From an uncultured Collinsella sp. (GTDB taxonomy: Bacteria; Actinomycetota; Coriobacteriia; Coriobacteriales; Coriobacteriaceae), in contig URKV01000015.1 of NCBI GenBank assembly GCA_900548565.1, positions 1 through 21,950 of the forward strand: a stretch of 21,950 nt of DNA. Reading direction: 5' to 3'. A program made the translations under genes and the position numbers. Positions 1 to 7,113 of this stretch are shown here, in pieces. Position 1 is the first letter of the stretch. Every line of letters starts with the position of its first letter. A model generated the notes under the pieces. That model was given only the letters and a program-made list of their open reading frames with translations, was not told the origin of the DNA and did not search any database.

Positions 1-42
1 TCGCGCCCTTGAAATTGAACGTCAGATTGGTGTGAATGCAGC

Positions 43-88
43 TCGCGCAGCGTCGACCGGTCCGCCGTTCGGTAGAACGGCGGAACCT
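43..88 (-). repeat. 46-bp dispersed hairpin repeat, copy 1, at the end of prfA
   Basis: This 46-base segment recurs at 6061-6106 with about 43 of 46 bases identical. It contains a 10-bp stem (TCCGCCGTTC at 61-70 pairing with GAACGGCGGA at 75-84), followed on the minus strand by a conserved tail around GGTCGACGCTGCGCGA. It overlaps the prfA stop codon (87-89). There is no T-run, so it is not a classical intrinsic terminator. It could be a 3'-end processing or stabilising hairpin, or a REP-like element. The identity is seen directly; the role is inferred. Confidence 0.7.
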
Positions 89-1154
89 ACACGGCCTGCG
101 CCAGCTTCTCGGCTCGCTCGGCGGCGGCAAGTGCCTCGATGACGGTACCGAGTTGATCGCCCAGAAGGACGCCGTTGTAGGTGGAGTTGAAACCGATACG
201 GTGGTCGGTCACGCGGTCCTGAGGCTGGTTGTAAGTACGAATCTTCTCGGAACGGTTGCCGTGACCAATCTGGCTCTGGCGCTCGGCGCCGAGCTCGGCC
301 TGCTGTTTCTCGAGCTCCATCTCGTACAGACGGGCACGCAGCATCTGCATGCAGACCTCGCGGTTCTGGATCTGGGAACGCTGCTCCTGCGACTGCACCA
401 CGGTATTGGTGGGCAGATGGGTGATGCGCACGGCGGAGTAGGTGGTGTTAACGCACTGACCGCCAGGGCCGGAGGCACAGTAGGTATCGATGCGCAGGTC
501 GGACTGGTTGATCTGAACGTCAATCTCCTCGGCCTCGGGAAGTACGGCGACGGTTGCCGTGGAGGTCTGGATGCGACCCTGGGACTCGGTCTTGGGGACG
601 CGCTGGACGCGATGCACGCCGGACTCGTACTTCATGACGGAGTAGACGCGGTCGCCCTCGACCTTGAACTCGATGGACTTAAAGCCGCCGGCCTCGCTGG
701 GGCTGGAGTCGAGCACGGTGGTCTTCCAGCCGCGCGACTCGCAGAAGCGCTGGTACATCTTGTACAGATCGCCGGCAAAGATGGCCGCCTCGTCGCCACC
801 GGCGGCGGAGCGAATCTCGACGATGGTGTTCTTGTCGTCGTTGGGGTCGCTCGGGATGAGCATGTACTTGATGTCTTCCTCGAGCTGGGGAAGCTTGGCC
901 TCGTTTTCGGAGATGTCCATCTGGAGCATCTCCTTCTCATCGGCATCGGTGGTATCGTGGAGCATTTCCTTGGCGGCCTCGATGTCGTCGAGCGCGCCGA
1001 TGTACTCACGCGAGGCGGCGATGAGGTCGGACTGGTGTGCGTACTCCTTGTTGAGACGCGTGAACTCCTTGATATCGGAGGCGACGGCCGGGTCGGAGAG
1101 CTTCTTCTCGAGCTCCTCGTAGGCCTTGATGATCTTTTCGAGCTTGTCGCGCAT
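87..1154 (-). CDS. prfA: Peptide chain release factor 1 (RF1)
   Basis: RF1 recognises UAA and UAG stop codons in the ribosomal A site and triggers hydrolysis of peptidyl-tRNA in the cytoplasm. The 355-residue length is normal for the family. The GGQ catalytic motif is at residues 231-233 (context SGPGGQCVN), and the RF1-type codon-recognition tripeptide PxT appears as PKT at 187-189, rather than the SPF of RF2. The region RVTDHRIGF near the C-terminus is also typical. A strong ribosome binding site, AAGGAG, lies 7 bases before the ATG at 1154. In many bacteria prfA is followed by prmC, which methylates the GGQ glutamine. Here only 86 bases remain downstream, they hold a repeat hairpin, and no prmC start can be seen. 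The residue after GGQ is Cys where His, Ser, Asn or Gly is more usual. Confidence 0.97.
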   Translation of the reverse strand: MRDKLEKIIKAYEELEKKLSDPAVASDIKEFTRLNKEYAHQSDLIAASREYIGALDDIEAAKEMLHDTTDADEKEMLQMDISENEAKLPQLEEDIKYMLIPSDPNDDKNTIVEIRSAAGGDEAAIFAGDLYKMYQRFCESRGWKTTVLDSSPSEAGGFKSIEFKVEGDRVYSVMKYESGVHRVQRVPKTESQGRIQTSTATVAVLPEAEEIDVQINQSDLRIDTYCASGPGGQCVNTTYSAVRITHLPTNTVVQSQEQRSQIQNREVCMQMLRARLYEMELEKQQAELGAERQSQIGHGNRSEKIRTYNQPQDRVTDHRIGFNSTYNGVLLGDQLGTVIEALAAAERAEKLAQAV

Positions 1155-1362
1155 GGCGGGACTCCTTTATATGCGTGAAGGTGAAAATCGGCAGAGTTGA
1201 TGGGGCGCGCGGCGCCACTGCGGGGGTAAGCCCGGCTAGAACATGTCGATCTTCAGATACATGCGCATCCCTTCGCGTATGGGGTACATAGTTGCGGTCT
1301 AACCCATACATGATAGCGTGCGCAGGCAAACCTGCATATAACCCGCACGGAATGATTGGACG

Positions 1363-1418
1363 TAGTCGTTGGGGACGCTCCTTAACGACTAGTCGTTTAA
1401 GAACGTCCCCAACGACTA
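1363..1418. repeat. Inverted repeat, GTTGGGGACG family, copy 1
   Basis: Left arm 1363-1385 (begins TAGTCGTTGGGGACG) and right arm 1397-1418 (ends ACGTCCCCAACGACTA) are near-perfect reverse complements. The inner palindrome CGACTAGTCG lies at 1386-1395. A second copy with the same arms is at 13197-13250. It lies between prfA and the end of the M20 gene and directly abuts a fragment of a different palindrome family. No transposase is nearby, so it is probably a non-autonomous intergenic repeat. Confidence 0.75.
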
Positions 1419-1419
1419 G

Positions 1420-1445
1420 CAAAGGGACTGTCGCTTTGTCACATT
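1420..1445. repeat. GTGACAAAGGGAC palindrome family, truncated copy A
   Basis: The right arm GTCGCTTTGTCACATT (1430-1445) is complete but the left arm is cut to CAAAGGGAC (1420-1428). The missing AATGTGA is replaced by the end of the neighbouring inverted repeat. The right arm touches the TAA stop codon of the M20 hydrolase (1446-1448). Other copies are at 8154-8186, 10120-10152 and 11669-11701. Confidence 0.7.
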
Positions 1446-2861
1446 TTAGAGCGTTTGGAGTAGAGCGACGAGGAAGCGGATGCCCTGGAGGTAGGCGCGG
1501 CGGGTGATGCGCTCGTTGGTGCCGTGGACGCCGCGATCACACTCGTCGTCATCAACCACAAAGGCCGAGAAGCGAATGCACTCAGGGCAAATGTGCTGGT
1601 AGTTGGCAGCGTCGGTCGCACCGATCACGGTCGAGGGCACAATTGCCACTGGCTCGAATGATCCATTTTCCTCCGTCCCCTTTGGATCACGGAAATAGCG
1701 GGCGGCGATGGAGCGAACCGCCTCGAGGCCGGGGCCACCGATGCGCGGGGACGGCGAGGGTTCGGAGCTGCCGGGGCCTAGCTCCACTTCGACACGACCG
1801 GCAAGGTCCGCCCCGGCAACCGCCTCACGGCAGCGCGCCACAACGTCGGCCACGCTCGTGCCCTCGAGCATACGGAAGTTGATGTTGGCCCACATATCCT
1901 GCGGCATTACGTTGGCGCCGGTGCTGCCACCCTCGATCTGCGTGGGTGCGCAGGTGGTCGTCACCAGCGGATAGAGCTTCTTGCTGGCGAGGCAATCGCG
2001 GACAATGGCGCCCCCGTTGGCGGCAATTTCATCCGCCGTGTAGAGCCCCAGCTCGACGAGCTGGGCGGCAAGCAAGTCGGTCACGCGCGTCGGCCACTCG
2101 ATATCGCAGATTGCGGTGATGGCACGGCTGAGCACCTCAAGCGACGTGCCGCCGTAGGGGTTGGAAGAATGTCCACCCACACTCTTTGTCTTGAGCACAA
2201 TGTCGGCATAGCCCTTCTCCGCGAGGTCGGCGTGCATGAGCCAACCCTCGCCCGCGCTGTACTCGGCATCCGAAACGATGCGGTAGTCGCCCTCGTCGAT
2301 CAGGAACTCGAGCTCAACACCGCGCTCCTCGAGCGCGCGGCCGATGGCGCCTGCGCCGTACTGCGTCGTCTCCTCGTCCTGGCCAAAGGCCAGGAGCAGC
2401 GTGCGCTCATGCTCCCAACCGTGCGCCAGCGCATACTCGACAGCCTCGAGAATGCCTGCGACCTGGTCCTTCATGTCGATCGCTCCACGGCCCCAGATGT
2501 AGGTGTCGTCCACGTGCCCGCTAAAGGGGTCGTGCGTCCAGTCGGCCTCGGTACCCGGCACCACGGGAACCACATCCATGTGGCCCATGAGCATAATGGG
2601 CTTGAGGTCAGGGTCGGAACCGCTAAGCGTCACCAATAGCGAATGGTCGATAAGCTCGACCTCGCCCGCCGCAAATACGTACGGCCAGGCCTGCTGCATA
2701 TAGGCGCGCAGGTCGTCGAAAGGTTGCCAGTCCACCGCCTCGGCATCCATGCTCGAGACGGTCGGAAACGACAGAACGCGGCCCAAGCGCTCGCACGCGC
2801 CTGCCTCGTCTATATCGGCAAAATCGTCCTCATGCGCAAAGAAGCGCCAAACCTCGGCCAT
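1446..2861 (-). CDS. M20 family metallopeptidase/amidohydrolase (carboxypeptidase S-like)
   Basis: This is a zinc-dependent hydrolase of the M20 family, cutting dipeptides or N-acyl amino acids in the cytoplasm; no signal peptide is seen. In the 471-residue product the metal and catalytic residues are all present: HMD (H94, D96), GRGAIDMK with bridging D129, DEE with E163/E164, IDEG near 189-191, and a late His at about 446. The arrangement resembles the carboxypeptidase S/PM20D1 branch more than DapE, but the substrate cannot be read from sequence. The ATG at 2861 was chosen because AAAGGA sits a few bases before it. A longer GTG frame from 2915 exists, but its first codons lie inside an intergenic hairpin. 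The gene is last in a probable operon with an amino acid ABC importer (72-bp gap), suggesting that it processes imported peptides or acylated amino acids. Confidence 0.9.
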   Translation of the reverse strand: MAEVWRFFAHEDDFADIDEAGACERLGRVLSFPTVSSMDAEAVDWQPFDDLRAYMQQAWPYVFAAGEVELIDHSLLVTLSGSDPDLKPIMLMGHMDVVPVVPGTEADWTHDPFSGHVDDTYIWGRGAIDMKDQVAGILEAVEYALAHGWEHERTLLLAFGQDEETTQYGAGAIGRALEERGVELEFLIDEGDYRIVSDAEYSAGEGWLMHADLAEKGYADIVLKTKSVGGHSSNPYGGTSLEVLSRAITAICDIEWPTRVTDLLAAQLVELGLYTADEIAANGGAIVRDCLASKKLYPLVTTTCAPTQIEGGSTGANVMPQDMWANINFRMLEGTSVADVVARCREAVAGADLAGRVEVELGPGSSEPSPSPRIGGPGLEAVRSIAARYFRDPKGTEENGSFEPVAIVPSTVIGATDAANYQHICPECIRFSAFVVDDDECDRGVHGTNERITRRAYLQGIRFLVALLQTL

Positions 2862-2885
2862 GACATCCTTTCGATTGTGATGACG

Positions 2886-2910
2886 AGGGCCGCCCCACGG
2901 GAGCGGCCCT
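2886..2910 (-). other. Intergenic hairpin between ABC ATPase and M20 gene
   Basis: An 8-bp GC-rich perfect stem (AGGGCCGC 2886-2893, GCGGCCCT 2903-2910) with a 9-base loop sits between the ATPase stop (2934) and the M20 start (2861). No T-run follows on the minus strand, so full termination is unlikely. It may be a partial attenuator or a stability element setting the ratio of transporter to hydrolase mRNA. The stem is seen; the role is inferred. Confidence 0.5.
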
Positions 2911-2933
2911 GCCACATAAGCGTTTGCGGTCGG

Positions 2934-3719
2934 TTATTTGTCCTCCAGATAGCGAGAGAGGAACTCGCGAGTGCGCTGGTGTTTGGGGTTGCCGAAGAGC
3001 TCGGCCGGCGCGGCATCCTCGAGCACCACGCCCTTGTCCATAAAGACCACGCGGTCGGACACCGTGCGGGCAAAGGCCATCTCGTGCGTGACGACCACCA
3101 TGGTCATACCGTCGGCAGCGAGCTTGCGCATGACCTCGAGCACCTCTCCCACGATCTCGGGGTCAAGTGCGGAGGTCGGCTCGTCGAACAGCATGATCTG
3201 CGGATTCATGCACAGGGCGCGGGCGATGGCAACGCGCTGCTTTTGGCCGCCGGACAGGCGACCCACGGCAGCGTGCGCGAACTTTTCGAGCCCCACGCTC
3301 GTCAGATGCTCCATCGCAATTTTTTCAGCCTCGGCCTTGCTCATCTTCTTGAGCGTGACGGGCGCGAGCGTGCAGTTGTCGAGCACATCCATGTTGTTGA
3401 ACAGGTTAAAGCCCTGGAACACCATGCCGATGTCCTCGCGCAGCTTGTTGATGTTGCAGCGTTCGGCCGTGAGGTCCTGGCCGTGGAACCAGATGTGGCC
3501 CGCGTCCGGGGTCTCGAGCAGGTTGAGGCAGCGCAGGAAAGTCGACTTGCCCGAGCCCGAGGCGCCGATAATGGTGACGACCTCGCCGGGGTTAACGGAC
3601 AGGTCGATGCCCTTGAGCACCTCGAGCGAGCCGAAGCTCTTGCGCAGGCCCTCGACGCGGATGAGCGGCTCATTGATCTGTGCGGCGGCCGCAACGCCGG
3701 TAATGGCGGTATCTGCCAT
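2934..3719 (-). CDS. Polar amino acid ABC importer, ATP-binding subunit (GlnQ-like)
   Basis: This is the nucleotide-binding subunit that powers the importer whose permease and binding protein are encoded just upstream. The 261-residue product has Walker A GASGSGKST (52-60), Q-loop Q102, signature LSGGQ (155-159), Walker B MLFDE (176-180) with the catalytic Glu, and switch H212. The context HEMAFAR after the switch His is typical of the GlnQ/HisP branch of polar amino acid transporters. The ATG at 3719 has GAGGAG a few bases before it. An in-frame extension upstream to 3794 would overlap the permease gene and lacks family similarity. About 20 residues precede the ABC domain, slightly longer than usual. 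The actual amino acid carried is not deducible. Confidence 0.95.
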   Translation of the reverse strand: MADTAITGVAAAAQINEPLIRVEGLRKSFGSLEVLKGIDLSVNPGEVVTIIGASGSGKSTFLRCLNLLETPDAGHIWFHGQDLTAERCNINKLREDIGMVFQGFNLFNNMDVLDNCTLAPVTLKKMSKAEAEKIAMEHLTSVGLEKFAHAAVGRLSGGQKQRVAIARALCMNPQIMLFDEPTSALDPEIVGEVLEVMRKLAADGMTMVVVTHEMAFARTVSDRVVFMDKGVVLEDAAPAELFGNPKHQRTREFLSRYLEDK

Positions 3720-3741
3720 GATGATTCTCCTCGTCTTAAGC

Positions 3742-4890
3742 CTAGTTAGAGCTGGGCAGCGTGGCAGGAGCCTCGGCGCCGAGCTTTTTGCCAAAGGCCT
3801 CGAGCAGGCGGCTCGCCACGAGCGTCAGGATCAGGTAAACCACGAGCGCCACGCAGTAGACCTCCATCTGGCGGTAGTACACGCCGGCGACGGTGGTGGT
3901 GGCGTACATGAGGTCGAACACGCCGATGACCGAAAGCACCGACGAGTCCTTGATGTTGATGATGAGCTCGTTGGTGAGCGCCGGAATCGCGTTTTTAATG
4001 CCCTGGGGGAACACGACTTTGCGCATGGCTTGCCACTGCGACAGGCCCAGCGAGCGCGCCGCCTCGGCCTGGCCGGGATCGATGGACTCGATGCCGCCGC
4101 GCAGGACCTCCATCATGTAGGCGGTGGAGTTGAGCGAGATGGTGACGAGGCCGGCGGTAAAGGTGCTCCAGATCTGGTTGGCCTGGGCGGTCTCGAAGCC
4201 CATGCCGCGCAAAACGGTGAAGCCCGCGTAATAGATGAGCAGACCCTGGACCATCATGGGCGTGCCGCGCACGATGGTGGAGTAGACGGTCGCAAAGCCG
4301 CGGCCGATACTCTTAAAGAAGCGCACCAGGTCGTTGTCCACGCGGTCGAACGTCTGAATACGCAGGAACACAAAGAGCAGTGCCAGGAAGAATGCGATGA
4401 CAGTGCCGAAGGTGGCAAGCGCGATGGTGATCTCGATACCGCGAATGAAGAAGTCCCCGCTCTTGTAGGTCATGTAGACCAGGCTCGACAAAAAGTCGCT
4501 GGGGTTGGAGTCCGAGACAATGCTCACCTGCACCAGATCGATAAACGACATGACGCAGCGGTCCACGAAAAAGATCGCCGCGATGGCGACCACGACGTAG
4601 CTGCCCAGGCGTGCGCCACGGCGGCAACGCTCGGAGGCGAACGGCGACGTTTCGCGATAGTCGTTCCAGTGCATGAGCTTGGTGACCAGCGCCGCCGCCG
4701 ACACGACGAGCCAGGCCCAAAGAATCGCCCAAAGGCAATCTTGGAACACGCCCGTGGGGGCCAAGAAGCTCAGCGGCGTGGGGTTGCGCTGGCTAAACGC
4801 CAGGCCGAGCGCCGCGATAACGCTCGTGCCCAGGTATACATAACGGTGGTCGGCCTTGATAAAGGAGGCCAGGCGATTAATGGTTTTCAT
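3742..4890 (-). CDS. Polar amino acid ABC importer, permease subunit with extended N-terminus
   Basis: This is the inner-membrane channel subunit of the importer. The C-terminal part (about residues 150-370) is a standard HisM/GlnP-type permease. It has the VRGTP motif (208-211) and the EAA loop starting EAARSLGLSQW (276 onward), which docks with the ATPase. Before it lies an unusual N-terminal part of about 145 residues with about three extra hydrophobic stretches (around 18-32, 50-70 and 96-121). That makes the protein 382 residues against about 220 for simple family members. GGGAGG precedes the ATG at 4890 by 5 bases. The gene sits 9 bases after the binding protein gene and 22 bases before the ATPase gene, clearly one operon. 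Only one permease gene is present, so the channel is probably a homodimer. Confidence 0.94.
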   Translation of the reverse strand: MKTINRLASFIKADHRYVYLGTSVIAALGLAFSQRNPTPLSFLAPTGVFQDCLWAILWAWLVVSAAALVTKLMHWNDYRETSPFASERCRRGARLGSYVVVAIAAIFFVDRCVMSFIDLVQVSIVSDSNPSDFLSSLVYMTYKSGDFFIRGIEITIALATFGTVIAFFLALLFVFLRIQTFDRVDNDLVRFFKSIGRGFATVYSTIVRGTPMMVQGLLIYYAGFTVLRGMGFETAQANQIWSTFTAGLVTISLNSTAYMMEVLRGGIESIDPGQAEAARSLGLSQWQAMRKVVFPQGIKNAIPALTNELIINIKDSSVLSVIGVFDLMYATTTVAGVYYRQMEVYCVALVVYLILTLVASRLLEAFGKKLGAEAPATLPSSN

Positions 4891-4899
4891 GCTGCCTCC

Positions 4900-5826
4900 C
4901 TATGCCGGCTGACGGTCGAGGCACGCGTCCCACATTTGGTCGCGCTCCTCTTGGCTAATGCCCTTGAGTGTCTTGTCGATGAGCTTAAGCAGCTTGTCCG
5001 AGCCCTTGCGGCAACCGACATTTGCCGCGACCTCCTGCTTAAAGCCCTCGCCCTCGGCAAAATGGATCGGCACGATACCCGGGTTTTGGGCCATATAGCC
5101 CTTCTCGTTCTCGGTGTTGTAGGTCACGGCGTCGCAGGTGCCCTGCAGCAGGTTCGAGAACACCGTGGGGACCGAATCGACCGGGTTTTTGTGCACAACG
5201 CCCGGAATCTCGTCGATAACGGTATCGAGCATGGTGTCCTTTTGGCCGAGTACCGTGGCACCGCTAAAGTCGCTAAGCTTGGTGGCGTTTTGGTAGGGAG
5301 AGCCCTCTTTTACGAACAGGCCAAAGTAGCCAATGAAGTACGGGTCGGAAAAGCCGACAGACTCCTCGCGCTCGGGCGTGGCGCTCATGCCGGCGATGAT
5401 GAGGTCGATCTGGCCGTTGTTGAGCGAATCGATAAGGCCCGAGAAGCTCTGCTTGACGGCAACGGGCTCGCCACCGAGGGCCTTGCAGACGATCTTGGCG
5501 ATCTGCACGTCGTAGCCATCGGCATAGGCACCCTGCACGTTGTCGATGGGGATGGTGTACTCACTGGCTTCGGAAACCTGCCAGTTGTACGGGGCGTAGG
5601 CCGCCTCCATGCCAATGCGGATCTTGTCCTTGCCGATCACGGAATCGGACAGGTCGTCGCGACCGCCGCCCGTCGTGGGCTGAACCACTTTGAGCGTGGA
5701 CGGACGCTGACAGCCGGCGAGCGCGCCGGCGACGACGGAAGCGCTCGCAGCGAGAGCGCTACCCAAAAAGATGCGACGGCTGCATACCGGCTGGCGCTGC
5801 GCATCGCACTGTTGGGGAGAATGCAT
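4900..5826 (-). CDS. Amino acid ABC importer, substrate-binding lipoprotein (family 3 SBP)
   Basis: This is the extracellular binding protein that captures an amino acid and delivers it to the permease. The N-terminus carries a twin-arginine-like signal (SRRIFLGSAL, residues 16-25) followed by a lipobox LAGC with the acylated cysteine at C39. The mature protein would therefore be a lipid-anchored, possibly Tat-exported, protein. The rest matches bacterial SBP family 3: GMEAAYAPYNW near 72-82, GYDVQIAKIV, NGQIDLIIAGMSATPER, and SFSGLIDSLNNGQ. The length (308) is usual. GGGAAGG lies about 6 bases before the ATG at 5826. It is first in the operon, with 280 bases of non-coding DNA upstream where its promoter should lie. 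I could not identify a confident -35/-10 pair there. Confidence 0.94.
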   Translation of the reverse strand: MHSPQQCDAQRQPVCSRRIFLGSALAASASVVAGALAGCQRPSTLKVVQPTTGGGRDDLSDSVIGKDKIRIGMEAAYAPYNWQVSEASEYTIPIDNVQGAYADGYDVQIAKIVCKALGGEPVAVKQSFSGLIDSLNNGQIDLIIAGMSATPEREESVGFSDPYFIGYFGLFVKEGSPYQNATKLSDFSGATVLGQKDTMLDTVIDEIPGVVHKNPVDSVPTVFSNLLQGTCDAVTYNTENEKGYMAQNPGIVPIHFAEGEGFKQEVAANVGCRKGSDKLLKLIDKTLKGISQEERDQMWDACLDRQPA

Positions 5827-5993
5827 AATCTGCCTTCCCTGTTGAATCGTATGCTGACGACTTAACAGGATATACGCCAGCGACCAGCAGCGCAGTACAA
5901 GCTCGAAAAATTAATAGACACACGGTAGTCATTGGGAGCGTCGATGTTTTGGCAATGCCAGCGAGCGCCGCCCAGAGCAAACAAGTTGGCATG

Positions 5994-6035
5994 AAAAAGG
6001 CAAGGCATAGACCTTCTGGTCATGCCGTGCCTTTT
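5994..6035 (-). terminator. Intrinsic terminator-like hairpin, possibly bidirectional
   Basis: Arms 5994-6013 and 6018-6035 pair around a TTCT loop with one mismatch and one bulge (core GGCAT/ATGCC). Read on the minus strand the stem ends in TTTTT; read on the plus strand it ends in CCTTTT. It lies about 72 bases downstream of the aldose epimerase-like gene and before the importer operon, so it likely ends the upstream minus-strand transcript. Confidence 0.65.
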
Positions 6036-6060
6036 GAATGACAAATTGTCGCTCTGGGTG

Positions 6061-6106
6061 TCGCGCAGCGTCGACCGGCCCGCCGTTCGTCAGAACGGCG
6101 GAACCT
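6061..6106 (-). repeat. 46-bp dispersed hairpin repeat, copy 2
   Basis: This is the second copy of the element at 43-88, with the same length and only a few base differences. The stem is CGCCGTTC (6081-6088) with GAACGGCG (6093-6100). It begins directly after the stop codon (6107-6109) of the aldose epimerase-like gene, just as copy 1 sits on the end of prfA. The invariant block TCGCGCAGCGTCGACCGG lies outside the stem and is also conserved, so the element is more than a hairpin. Confidence 0.7.
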
Positions 6107-7000
6107 CTAGAACAAAGTGACGCTAAAGCTGCGGACGTCCGTCTCGCCCGGCGCCAGCGCAATGGTGTTGACCTTGTGCTCAAAGACGTCGTCCTCGGTG
6201 TCCATGGTGGTGTGACCGGTCCAGGGCTCGAGCGCCACAAACGGAGCGTCGTTGGCGGCAGACCACACGCCGATGTACTTAAAGCCCTCAAAGTCGATCT
6301 TGACGCCGTGGCCCGACTTGCGGCCGCGCAGCGTGAGCGTGGAGCCCGGGGTATCGGTGAACATGATGGCATCGTTATCGAAGCTGCGGTGCGTGATGGG
6401 CAGCACGTCCGAGTTATCGGGAGCCTTGTAACTGCCCTCGAACGTCATAAGACCGTCGGGCGTGATGATGGGGGCCTCGTTGGTCCAAGCCTCGGTAAAC
6501 GCCAGCTCGTAGTCCTCGAACGTCTCGTCCTCGGCACCGGGGGCGGGCACGTTAAATGCAGGGTGGCCGCCCACCGAGAACGGCAGGTCCACGTCGCCGG
6601 TGTTGGTGACGGCAAAGGTCTGCGTGAGCGTGGCGTCACCAGTCAGGGCATAGGTCATGTTGAGCTTAAAGTGGAAGGGGAAAGCCTTGAGCGACTCGGG
6701 CGTATCGGTGATCTCGTAGGTGACGGACGAGCCGTCCTCGGAGACCTCGACCAGCTTGTGCTCGACGATGCGCGCGAGGCCATGACGCGGCATCTCGCAG
6801 GTGCCAGCCGCAGACGTCGCTGTGTTGTTGCGCAGCGATCCCACGATGGGGAACAGAATGGGCGCGTGCTTGCCCCAAAAGGCCGGGTCGCCCTGCCACA
6901 GATACTCGTTGCCGTTGAGGGCAAGGCTCGTGAGCTGGGCGCCCATGGAATCGATGGCCGCGGTGAGGCCGCCGCGCTTGATGGTAGTGACGGTAGACAT
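6107..7000 (-). CDS. Aldose 1-epimerase family protein (LacX-like)
   Basis: Members interconvert alpha and beta anomers of sugars or bind sugar phosphates in the cytoplasm. The 297-residue product shows the galactose mutarotase-like beta fold signatures: LWQGDPAFWGKHAPILFPIVG near 34-54, PRHG with candidate catalytic H73, SVGGHPAFNVP with H146, and VALEPW with the candidate base E258. These match the His/His/Glu set of the family. The pattern fits the LacX/YeaD-like side more than classical GalM, so the physiological sugar is unknown. The ATG at 7000 is preceded by GGAGG 7 bases away; an upstream ATG at 7024 has no such site. It stands alone, with terminator-like structures downstream. No sugar operon genes are next to it. 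Confidence 0.9.
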   Translation of the reverse strand: MSTVTTIKRGGLTAAIDSMGAQLTSLALNGNEYLWQGDPAFWGKHAPILFPIVGSLRNNTATSAAGTCEMPRHGLARIVEHKLVEVSEDGSSVTYEITDTPESLKAFPFHFKLNMTYALTGDATLTQTFAVTNTGDVDLPFSVGGHPAFNVPAPGAEDETFEDYELAFTEAWTNEAPIITPDGLMTFEGSYKAPDNSDVLPITHRSFDNDAIMFTDTPGSTLTLRGRKSGHGVKIDFEGFKYIGVWSAANDAPFVALEPWTGHTTMDTEDDVFEHKVNTIALAPGETDVRSFSVTLF

Positions 7001-7113
7001 GCTACTTCCTCCAAAAGTAAACAATAGTGTCGAGGGCTATTGTCCCACTCTTGGCGGCGGGACGGGACGGCAGGCGATTATTGAGTAGCCATAGCGGAAT
7101 GAGCGGCGAGCGC

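Noticed and set aside
1..42. Possible start of prmC after prfA
   Set aside because: The segment is too short to judge and shows no start codon with a binding site on the minus strand.
36..1178. Open frame of 380 codons opposite prfA
   Set aside because: It is a shadow of prfA, which is complete with GGQ and PKT motifs.
1155..1362. Possible small gene or promoter before prfA
   Set aside because: Apart from the prfA binding site I found no convincing -35/-10 pair and no supported open frame.
2862..2915. GTG start giving 18 extra residues on the M20 hydrolase
   Set aside because: The codons lie in an intergenic hairpin, and AAAGGA is correctly placed for the ATG at 2861.
2971..5865. Open frame of 964 codons on the plus strand, antisense to the importer genes
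   Set aside because: It runs opposite to three well-supported genes, its translation is low-complexity with no family motif, and such long antisense frames are expected in GC-rich coding DNA.
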